From: Apoderus coryli
Lineage: Eukaryota > Arthropoda > Insecta > Coleoptera > Attelabidae
Reading direction: 5' to 3'
DNA: 64,000 bases
Assembly (NCBI GenBank): GCA_911728435.2
Contig: OU452201.1
Location: forward strand, 16,678,001 to 16,742,000
The notes beneath the pieces were generated by a model, which did not search any database, was not told the DNA's origin, and saw only the letters and a list, made by a program, of their open reading frames with translations. Positions 55,375 through 64,000 of this stretch are shown here, in pieces (the first letter of the stretch is position 1; every line of letters starts with the position of its first letter). The position numbers and the translations under genes are program-made.

Positions 55375-55418
55375 TGTCACTGATGATGAGACCTGGCGGC
55401 CTCGAAACATGTCTGACA
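55375..55418 (+). ncRNA. Hammerhead ribozyme, PLE type, with paired stem I
   Basis: TGTCA (55375-55379), CTGATGA (55380-55386), stem II GAG/CTC around ACCTGGCGGC, GAAAC (55404-55408), ACATGT and the triplet GTC (55411-55413), then TGACA (55414-55418) pairing with TGTCA as a 5-bp stem I. All core nucleotides are present. Stem III is the self-complementary ACATGT, so cleavage may need a dimer. The best-formed PLE-type hammerhead in the window. Confidence 0.75.
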
Positions 55419-55554
55419 GTATAAATACATGTACGAATATTTTGTGGAGCAGAAGTTTTATTTGAATATAAAATTCACCGCTCTTCTCCGGAAATGGATT
55501 ATTTTTGAAAAAAAAAACTAGGAGGTCCATTCTACGATTACTTCAAACTTATAT

Positions 55555-55705
55555 ACCAAAATTTAGCTCAATGCGTAGAAGCGTTTAGCCGCTATCCTGG
55601 AAGAATACATACAGAGAGACTTCCATCTGGAAATGATCTTTAGTCGCTTCAGGGGACTTCAAAATGTTCATATCCCTCTTTATCTCAATTTTTTTTACCG
55701 CTTTC
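55555..55705 (+). repeat. Copy of the dispersed ATCCGTCTTTAT-type module
   Basis: This matches 15720-15865 in order: AGCGTTTAG.CGCTATC, GAATACATACAGA, GACTTCCA.CTGG, CTTCAAAATG.T, ATATCC.TCTTTAT. It is a partial copy of the dispersed repeat at 15.3 kb, without the tRNA-like part. Confidence 0.6.
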
Positions 55706-56369
55706 TTAATGCTGTCACAAACAGACCGAGTTCTAGTGTTGTTTTTGTCTGGTCCGCTTGGTGCAAGCCCGGCATTAGAAACCGTAACATTAATACCTTT
55801 TGACGATCCTATACGAAATATATTCAAGAACTGAACAACAAGGAGAAGAACTAACACGACTACTGCTCGGTTTTAATGAAGAAACTTTAACTGGAACTGT
55901 CATTAAACATTTTCGCTCATGTGTTTCAGGTGGCTGTTTTGCCACAGAGTTAGCAAAGGCAGCATAATATAACCATATTCCAAGTTTTAATGTTTACTAT
56001 GTAGGTGAGAAAAGGATCAAGTATACATTGCTATATCGTACATATTAGAATTGTATACCGTGAACGTTACTGTTATGCTATGCCATCATTGGTTGTTATT
56101 ATGTGAAATTCAAGAAGTACAGTGGCGTGTCAAAAAATATCACCTACGCTGTGGAAGAGTTGGTTATGTGTGCTTTTATTTTTATTGGTTCTTGTGCATC
56201 GACTGCATATTGTTAATCATGACATTACATACCAATATAATATCTTATTGCTATTGCTTCAGTTAAAACGTAATGATTTCATTTTGGTTTGATTGGGTTT
56301 TAGGTCAACGAGAATAAAAATGTATCTAGAATATTTAAAATTTTTATTAATAGTATTCAACAAACCGTG
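55706..56369. other. Intergenic DNA, no gene seen
   Basis: No recognised motif. The left end of the Tc-like copy 2 should lie here, but I could not see its inverted repeat. Confidence 0.4.
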
Positions 56370-56379
56370 CGAGTTCGGA

Positions 56380-56525
56380 CCGCTTCCAGGGGCTAATATA
56401 ACATCCGGACGAGCCATTCGTGAGGATTTAGGAGAAATAGAAAATATCCTAGAATTAGTAGCAGAAGAAGCCAAGACCAGTGCAAGAAGAATTGGAACAC
56501 AGTTGGGAATTCCCCAACGTTCTAC
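56380..56525 (+). pseudogene. Tc-like transposase N-terminal remnant
   Basis: The frame reads REDLGEIENILELVAEEAKT, then SARRIGTQLGIPQRS, which is the second helix-turn-helix (T..ARRI...LGI....V) of the insect Tc-like transposase. It ends at the junction with the LINE at about 56525. The 176-codon open frame that starts at 56293 is a chance fusion of this piece with the LINE RT. Confidence 0.65.
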
Positions 56526-56526
56526 G

Positions 56527-57592
56527 TCAACCAATTTATTGGTTTTAAAACAGTTTTTAACTGAGCGACTTGATAACGGGGGTCAGGTAGATGTAATCTA
56601 CCCTAATTTTTCTAAAGCCTTTGATAGACTTGATCATGGTATTCTATTGCGTAAACTGTGTCGTTATGGATTATCTTATAATTTACTGCTGCTTTTGAAG
56701 TCGTATCTGAAGGATAGATTTCAGTATGTGGCAAGTCGAGGATTTAGATCCGCGAATTTTAAAGTGTGGGGTTCCCCAGGGCTCTGTCCTTGGATTATTG
56801 TTGTTCTTGTGTTTTATCGATGATATTTCTGGTGGCTTGACAAATATTTCGTTATTATATGCTGACGACTTCAAAGTATATTCTGTCATTAATAGTACTG
56901 AAGATTGTTCTCATCTTCAGGACGACTTAAATGTTGTATATGAGTGGGGTGTCCGTAATAATCTTTGTCTGAATATTGATAAATGTTTGAGTGTTTCCTA
57001 TACACGAAGAATAAACGCTGTAAAATTTTCATATTCTATAAATAATAGTCCATTAACAACTTGTGATGAGTTTAAAGATTTAGGGGTTTGGTTTGTGACA
57101 CCTCAAACACTCATTGTTCTTTTCAACGCATTTGTCAGATCTAAACTGGAATATGCATCTGTTCTATGGAATCCTATGTATGCCATACATATAACTAATA
57201 TTGAACGAATCCAGCGTCGTTTTGCCAAGTTGCTGTGGTTTAGGGTTGATGGGGTTTATCCATCCATTGGGTTTCCTCATGTTATTCTGCTAAACCGGTT
57301 TAATCTAGTATCATTAAATACTCGTAAAGAATATTCCGCTCTAGTATTGCTTTTTAAAATTATTAATGGACTTCTTGTCTGTCCAGAGTTTTTAAGCCAG
57401 ATTCTTTTTTCTGTCCCAAATCTACGTAGACGTAATAACGGAATCGTATTTTACTTTCCGGTCCCGCGTACTAATTTGTTGTTGCGTTCCCCTTTATATT
57501 TTATATGCCATACTTGTAACTCTGTGTCCGAGCAAATTGATATTTTTAAATCAACTTTATCTTGTATAAAGAATATATTTCTCAGAAAATAG
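56527..57592 (+). pseudogene. LINE RT with frameshift and in-frame deletion
   Basis: In order: NGGQVDVIYPNFSKAFDR (first catalytic aspartate), YLKDRFQYV, then a frameshift near 56740, CGVPQGSVLGLLLFLCFIDD, LLYADDFKVY (catalytic YADD), DDLNVVYEW, RNNLCLNIDKC, FKDLGVWF directly joined to VTPQTLIVLFNAFVRSKLEY, IERIQRRFAKLL and a C-terminal FPVPRTNLLLRSPLYFICHT block. About 33 residues present in the 27-kb copy after KDLG are missing here, in frame. One frameshift in the catalytic region inactivates it. Confidence 0.8.
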
Positions 57593-57684
57593 ATTAATTA
57601 AGAATTTACTGTAATCTTTCCTGGCCTTTAATTGGATTATTAATCTGTCTGGGCAGTGTATCTTAAAAAAAAAGAAAAAAAAAA
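56527..57684 (+). mobile_element. LINE copy inserted into Tc-like copy 2
   Basis: It begins inside the RT (TSTNLLVLKQFLTERL at about 56527) and ends with an A-rich tail (57665-57684). It is the same family as the remnants at 6677-7585 and 26825-27830. The insertion removed or accompanied loss of about 90 residues of the host transposase. Confidence 0.75.
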
Positions 57685-57689
57685 GAGCC

Positions 57690-58235
57690 ATCCATACGCT
57701 TCAAGAGCATGGCTCGTGATAGAAACATTTTCGAAAGGATTCATATCCGCATGCGATATTTTAAGAACATTTTCAAAATTAGTTCTCGTTGAACATTTGG
57801 TTTGGAATTGTGGCTGACTGCTTAATTGGACTCGCAATTCTAACAGGATGACTTACCAGAGAGGTATATCGCGACTTTCTGAAACACACGCTTCCTGGAT
57901 TTCTGAAAAACGTATTGGCAATAAGAAATGCAATGTGTTCGATGCACGATGGTGCACCAGGGCATTTTAGTTGGGTTGCTCGTGAGTTTTTATCAGAAAC
58001 ATACAAAAATGGCTGGATTGGGCGAGGACTTATGGCCTGCAGGATCCCCGGATTTAAACTCACTGGATTTTTTCATGTAGGGCCACCCGAAGTCCTTAGT
58101 TTACGCTATTCCTGTGGAAAATGTGGGGGTCCTAAGGAATCGCATTATTGCTGGGTGTAACTCGATTAGAAACGACCCTGGTATTTTTGAGATAGTTCGT
58201 CAGTCAATGAGGAGAAGATTAATGTATCCGAGCTT
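57690..58235 (+). pseudogene. Tc-like transposase C-terminal remnant
   Basis: Across frame changes: a RFSLNIWFGIV-like block, LTREVYRDFLKHTLP, AIRNAMCSMHDGAPGHFSWV (carrying a catalytic aspartate), ETYKNGWIGRG, SPDLNSLDFFM, GHPKSLVYAIPVENV, LRNRIIAGCNSIRNDPGIFE and VRQSMRRRL. This is the full C-terminal order for the insect Tc-like group, interrupted by stops and frameshifts. It is more complete than copy 1. Confidence 0.8.
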
Positions 58236-58404
58236 GGGATGGCCAGTTTCAACAGTTTCTTTAATTTTTGGTCTTAGGTAGGTATAAATGTCAATTTTAT
58301 TTATTTATTTATTGCTTCGAAATGTTAATGTTATTTTTAGTTGAATTATTGGCAAATGTTCTTGGTATTTTGAAAAATATTTTAAATTTTTATTTGGTAA
58401 ACGA

Positions 58405-58725
58405 AGCAACATATGAAAAAAATACAAGAGTTAAAAAAGTTATAGTTCTAGTTGCTTAGTTAGTAAGGTACATTTTTTTTTGTCAATAATTTATATTACG
58501 TTGCACCCCCTAACGCCACTGGACTTTTAATTAATAATAATTTTGATCTAGTTAGAGCGATATGAGCGCCCTATTTATAGAAACAACGCTGGCTAATTTC
58601 AAATAAATCGGTAAGGAGATACTTGACTTAATTAAAAAAACCGTTATTTACAAAAAAAAGTTTTTTTTTCATAAAATAACCTTAAATATTGCCGCGTCTT
58701 TTTGATACACGCGGAATATGCAGTA
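58405..58725 (+). repeat. 3' terminal repeat of Tc-like copy 2
   Basis: Shared with 12100-12360 and 37600-37970: AATTTTGATCTAGTTAGAGC, AAATCGGTAAGGAGATA, ACCGTTATTTACAAAAAA and the closing AATATTGCCGC.TCTTTTTGA. It directly follows the transposase C-terminus, confirming it as an element end. Confidence 0.7.
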
Positions 58726-58740
58726 CAGAAAACTTATTAA

Positions 58741-59474
58741 GAAAGTTCCAGAAATATATCGATGCGAGATCAAGTCGCCGGTAAATCAAAATGCGCAAAT
58801 TTGATAACATGTTTTCATAATATAAATTTTTTTTAGTGTCAGTATTAGCTCGCCTACATTTGTTTACTGGTATCAGTGATTCTTGAATTCTGGTTTGTGT
58901 GTATTCAAAATATATTATGAAAAACATTCATTTTCTTTAAGACGCTGTAGTCCAAATCATTTCATAAGAAACATATTTATCACAACAATAAAAAGAAAGT
59001 TTCAGAGCTCATTAAGAAGTTTTAATGATAATCCTATTCAGACTGGCAGTAGTAGAGTTGTGAACAGTGTAGGTGTTGACAGGGCACATAAATAACAAGT
59101 AGATATTATGTTGTGCTATAGCTACTGTTAAAAAGTTATCGCAATTATTATTTTCTTATTTATATCATACACCAGTGTGAAAACAGCAGTTAAAATTCTA
59201 GCAGTTAATTCCGAACATTGCCGAATGGAGTATACCGGGGTGATTGATGATTTACATCAAATTGATGCAATGCAAATGCAAACTACATGTAGTATCATTA
59301 ATATAAGTTAATTTACTTATATGGTAATAATTATTTGTCAATAAATAAATATTTCGACAGACATATTTGAGGTTAGAATATCAATTAATTCAAATGTTGT
59401 GTTCAGAGTGGTTATATACTACTAATATCAAGAAATTCATATATAAATAACATATATATTTCAGTGATATAATT
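58741..59474. other. AT-rich DNA between the transposon and the satellite
   Basis: No recognised coding motif; frames of 60-80 codons appear random. Confidence 0.4.
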
Positions 59475-62400
59475 ATCAGAGCCGTATTATTAATTTTTAA
59501 GTCCCCAACAACATTATAGCTGCTGACCTTATAGCTCAAAACTCGCAAGGCGTGCCACTTTGAAATTTATAGCATAGATAGTCCTCTACATGTCCTTTGA
59601 ACTCATATATGTTAGAATGACTTACACCCCGTCAGAGCCGTACTATATGATTTTTTTATTCCGGGATAATATTTTAACTGCTGACCCCATATCTCAAAAC
59701 TGGCAAGGCGTGCCACCTTGGAATTTATAGCATAGAGAGTCCTCAACATACCCTTTGAACTCATATATGTCAGAATGACTTACACCCCGTCAGAGCCGGA
59801 CTATCTGATTTTTTTGTTCCGCGACAGGTTTTAACTGCTGAACTCATAGCTCAAAACTGGCAAGGCGTGCCACTTTGAAATTTATAGCATAGATAGTCCT
59901 CAAAATGTCCTTTGAACTCATATATGTCAGAATGACTTACACCCCGTCAGAGCCGTACTATATGATTTTTTTATTCCGGGATAATATTTTAACTGCTGAC
60001 CCTATATCTCAAAACTGGCAAGGCGTGCCACCTTGGAATTTATAGCATAGAGAGTCCTCAACATACCCTTTGAACTCATAAATGTCAGAATGACTTACAC
60101 CCCGTCAGAGCCGGACTATCTGATTTTTTTATTCCGCGACAGGTTTTAACTGCTGAACTCATAGCTCAAAACTGGCAAGGTGTGCCACTTTGAAATTTAT
60201 AGCATAGATAGTCCTCAAAATGTCCTTTGAACCCATATACGTCAGAATGACTTACACCCCGTCAGAGCCGGACTATCTGACTTTTTATTCCGCGACAGGT
60301 TTTAACTGCTGAACTCATAGCTCAAAACTGGCAAGGTGTGCCACTTTGAAATTTATAGCATAGATAGTCCTCAAAATGTCCTTTGAACCCATATACGTCA
60401 GAATGACTTACACCCCGTCAGAGCCGGACTATCTGACTTTTTATTCCGCGACAGGTTTTAACTGCTGAACTCATAGCTCAAAACTGGCAAGGTGTGCCAC
60501 TTTGAAATTTATAGCATAGATAGTCCTCAAAATGTCCTTTGAACCCATATACGTCAGAATGACTTACACCCCGTCAGAGCCGGACTATCTGACTTTTTAT
60601 TCCGCGACAGGTTTTAACTGCTGAACTCATAGCTCAAAACTGGCAAGGTGTGCCACTTTGAAATTTATAGCATAGATAGTCCTCAAAATGTCCTTTGAAC
60701 TCATATATGTGAGAATGACTTACACCCCGTCAGAGCCGTACTATATGATTTTTTTATTCCGCGACAGGTTTTAACTGCTGAACTCATAGCTCAAAACTGG
60801 CAAGGTGTGCCACTTTGAAATTTATAGCATAGATAGTCCTCAAAATGTCCTTTGAACTTATATATGTGAGAATGACTTACACCCCGTCAGAGCCGGACTA
60901 TCTGATTTTTTTATTCCGCGACAGGTTTTAACTGCTGAACTCATAGCTCAAAACTGGCAAGGTGTGCCACTTTGAAATTTATAGCATAGATAGTCCTCAA
61001 AATGTCCTTTGAACTCATATATGTGAGAATGACTTACACCCCGTCAGAGCCGTACTATATGATTTTTTTATTCCGGGATAATATTTTAACTGCTGACCCC
61101 ATATCTCAAAACTAGCAAGGCATGCCACCTTGGAATTTAAAGCATAGAGAGTCCTCAACATACCCTTTAAACTCATAAATGTCAGAATGACTTACACCCC
61201 GTCAGAGCCGGACTATCTGATTTTTTTATTCCGCGACAGGTTTTAACTGCTGAACTCATAGCTCAAAACTGGCAAGGTGTGCCACTTTGAAATTTATAGC
61301 ATAGATAGTCCTCAAAATGTCCTTTGAACTCATATATGTGAGAATGACTTACACCCCGTCAGAGCCGTACTATATGATTTTTTTATTCCGGGATAATATT
61401 TTAACTGCTGACCCCATATCTCAAAACTAGCAAGGCATGCCACCTTGGAATTTAAAGCATAGAGAGTCCTCAACATACCCTTTGAACTCATAAATGTCAG
61501 AATGACTTACACCCCGTCAGAGCCGGACTATCTGATTTTTTTATTCCGCGACAGGTTTTAACTGCTGAACTCATAGCTCAAAACTGGCAAGGTGTGCCAC
61601 TTTGAAATTTATAGCATAGATAGTCCTCAAAATGTCCTTTGAACTCATATATGTGAGAATGACTTACACCCCGTCAGAGCCGTACTATATGATTTTTTTA
61701 TTCCGGGATAATATTTTAACTGCTGACCCCATATCTCAAAACTAGCAAGGCATGCCACCTTGGAATTTAAAGCATAGAGAGTCCTCAACATACCCTTTGA
61801 ACTCATAAATGTCAGAATGACTTACACCCCGTCAGAGCCGGACTATCTGATTTTTTTATTCCGCGACAGGTTTTAACTGCTGAACTCATAGCTCAAAACT
61901 GGCAAGGTGTGCCACTTTGAAATTTATAGCATAGATAGTCCTCAAAATGTCCTTTGAACCCATATACGTCAGAATGACTTACACCCCGTCAGAGCCGGAC
62001 TATCTGACTTTTTATTCCGCGACAGGTTTTAACTGCTGAACTCATAGCTCAAAACTGGCAAGGTGTGCCACTTTGAAATTTATAGCATAGATAGTCCTCA
62101 AAATGTCCTTTGAACCCATATACGTCAGAATGACTTACACCCCGTCAGAGCCGGACTATCTGACTTTTTATTCCGCGACAGGTTTTAACTGCTGAACTCA
62201 TAGCTCAAAACTGGCAAGGTGTGCCACTTTGAAATTTATAGCATAGATAGTCCTCAAAATGTCCTTTGAACCCATATACGGCAGAATGACTTACACCCCG
62301 TCAGAGCCGGACTATCTGACTTTTTATTCCGCGACAGGTTTTAACTGCTGAACTCATAGCTCAAAACTGGCAAGGTGTGCCACTTTGAAATTTATAGCAT

Positions 62401-63644
62401 AGATAGTCCTCAAAATGTCCTTTGAACCCATATACGTCAGAATGACTTACACCCCGTCAGAGCCGGACTATCTGACTTTTTATTCCGCGACAGGTTTTAA
62501 CTGCTGAACTCATAGCTCAAAACTGGCAAGGTGTGCCACTTTGAAATTTATAGCATAGATAGTCCTCAAAATGTCCTTTGAACTCATATATGTGAGAATG
62601 ACTTACACCCCGTCAGAGCCGTACTATATGATTTTTTTATTCCGCGACAGGTTTTAACTGCTGAACTCATAGCTCAAAACTGGCAAGGTGTGCCACTTTG
62701 AAATTTATAGCATAGATAGTCCTCAAAATGTCCTTTGAACTTATATATGTGAGAATGACTTACACCCCGTCAGAGCCGGACTATCTGATTTTTTTATTCC
62801 GCGACAGGTTTTAACTGCTGAACTCATAGCTCAAAACTGGCAAGGTGTGCCACTTTGAAATTTATAGCATAGATAGTCCTCAAAATGTCCTTTGAACTCA
62901 TATATGTGAGAATGACTTACACCCCGTCAGAGCCGTACTATATGATTTTTTTATTCCGGGATAATATTTTAACTGCTGACCCCATATCTCAAAACTAGCA
63001 AGGCATGCCACCTTGGAATTTAAAGCATAGAGAGTCCTCAACATACCCTTTGAACTCATAAATGTCAGAATGACTTACACCCCGTCAGAGCCGGACTATC
63101 TGATTTTTTTATTCCGCGACAGGTTTTAACTGCTGAACTCATAGCTCAAAACTGGCAAGGTGTGCCACTTTGAAATTTATAGCATAGATAGTCCTCAAAA
63201 TGTCCTTTGAACTCATATATGTGAGAATGACTTACACCCCGTCAGAGCCGTACTATATGATTTTTTTATTCCGGGATAATATTTTAACTGCTGACCCCAT
63301 ATCTCAAAACTAGCAAGGCATGCCACCTTGGAATTTAAAGCATAGAGAGTCCTCAACATACCCTTTGAACTCATAAATGTCAGAATGACTTACACCCCGT
63401 CAGAGCCGGACTATCTGATTTTTTTATTCCGCGACAGGTTTTAACTGCTGAACTCATAGCTCAAAACTGGCAAGGTGTGCCACTTTGAAATTTATAGCAT
63501 AGATAGTCCTCAAAATGTCCTTTGAACTCATATATATGAGAATGACTTACACCCCGTCAGAGCCGTACTATATGATTTTTTTATTCCGGGATAATATTTT
63601 AACTGCTGACCCCATATCTCAAAACTGGCAAGGCGTGCCACCTT
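59475..63644. repeat. Satellite DNA: 26 full monomers of ~157 bp plus a partial one
   Basis: Monomers start at GTCAGAGCCG (59475, 59631, 59789, 59946, 60104, 60261, 60417 and so on to 63556) with lengths 156-158. Two main variants alternate: A (CCGGGATAATATTTTAACTG, CACCTTGGAATTTA) and B (CCGCGACAGGTTTTAACTGC, CACTTTGAAATTTA), plus B subtypes. Runs of A-B dimers (~315 bp) alternate with runs of a B subtype carrying CCCATATACGTC. The array ends abruptly inside a monomer at 63644. No open frame is conserved. Confidence 0.92.
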
Positions 63645-64000
63645 GACTTTATTTGAGGATGAATGACATGTTCTCAGAAATTTTCAAAAGTTTGGTCGCA
63701 CTCTATTAAACGTCTGTACTGTATGGTTCCAACTGTAGCTTTTAGCACGAGATATCAAATGACAACAAGATGTAAGGGACGACATCTAGTGTGAGCAGGC
63801 AATATGCCCGGTAAAACAAAATTTACAAGCGATGGCCGGTCAAGAAGTAAGAACTCCATTAAATCCTATTGCCAACACTAAATACGCCTGAATTCCCTAG
63901 TGGGAGGCTTTATTTACGAAATGTTTGTTACACAATCTAACAAGACTTTAAGTAAGTTTGAAATGTGTTTCACACTATGACGCTTTCACTTTGAGCATAT
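63645..64000. other. Intergenic DNA beyond the satellite
   Basis: The sequence switches from satellite monomer to unrelated, slightly less AT-rich DNA at about 63644. No gene motif is visible before the window ends. Confidence 0.45.

Larger units (their letters stand above)
56370..58740 (+). mobile_element. Decayed Tc-like transposon, copy 2, with nested LINE
   Basis: The N-terminal transposase part lies at about 56380-56520 and the C-terminal part at about 57690-58235, with a LINE RT inserted between and the middle of the transposase lost. The 3' end (58405-58725) matches the terminal repeat seen at 12100-12360 and 37600-37970. This is the same transposon family as copy 1, and both copies were broken by a LINE. 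Here the LINE is in the same orientation. Confidence 0.75.

Noticed and set aside
59475..63644. Possible hammerhead in the satellite monomer (CTGAACTCATAGCTCAAAAC)
   Set aside because: The core would need CTGANGA and GAAA; the monomer has neither on either strand, so the resemblance is superficial.
59475..63644. CRISPR-like array
   Set aside because: The repeats are directly abutting 157-bp monomers without unique spacers; this is satellite DNA.

Overview
The window looks like AT-rich (by eye about two thirds A+T) intergenic or heterochromatic DNA from an arthropod, most likely an insect with a large, repeat-rich genome. This rests on the mixture of elements: an I-type LINE, jockey/CR1-type and RTE-type LINEs, Penelope-like elements (PLEs), Tc1/mariner-superfamily transposons, hAT derivatives, many foldback elements and tRNA-like modules. 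I found no convincing host protein gene, no rRNA and no clean functional tRNA. The species cannot be named from the sequence alone.

Layout. 0.6-5.8 kb (minus): an apparently intact I-type LINE with a gag-like ORF1 and an endonuclease-RT-RNase H ORF2. The two ORFs lie in the same frame, separated by one UAA codon. 6.4-7.6 kb (minus): a truncated LINE with an (ATT)n tail. 7.7-8.5 kb: a foldback element. 10.5-12.4 kb: a Tc-like transposon invaded by an opposite-strand LINE. 13.8-15.1 kb: two large inverted-arm structures, the first made of two PLE ends each carrying a hammerhead ribozyme core. 15.2-24.5 kb: dispersed repeats, LINE 3' ends with (ATT)n tails, an 800-bp tandem repeat, tRNA-like modules and an RTE remnant. 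26.3-27.8 kb: hAT and LINE remnants. 29.7-31.6 kb: a PLE with RT and GIY-YIG regions between inverted flanks. 31.8-38.4 kb: several MITEs, a deleted mariner-like copy, and an RTE remnant split by a foldback element. 40.5-45.7 kb: repeats, a 327-bp Tc1 derivative, and a cluster of hammerhead motifs including a tandem repeat with two ribozyme cores. 46.9-49.3 kb: a PLE RT remnant and a 470-codon LINE RT ORF ending in (CTAT)n. 50-55 kb: Tc-like fragments and a 3.3-kb TIR-bounded segment. 56.4-58.7 kb: a second Tc-like transposon invaded by a LINE. 59.5-63.6 kb: a satellite array of 26 full ~157-bp monomers plus a partial one, with higher-order structure.

The genes here do not form a pathway. They are independent selfish elements, mostly dead and often nested. 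The most interesting signal is the repeated occurrence of hammerhead ribozyme cores (about 13.9, 14.3, 41.6, 43.8, 44.5, 45.4 and 55.4 kb, with degenerate ones at 31.5 and 45.7 kb). The tandem unit at 44.2-45.5 kb resembles a retrozyme-like or satellite-like ribozyme repeat. All assignments come from reading motifs by eye; no database or folding program was run.
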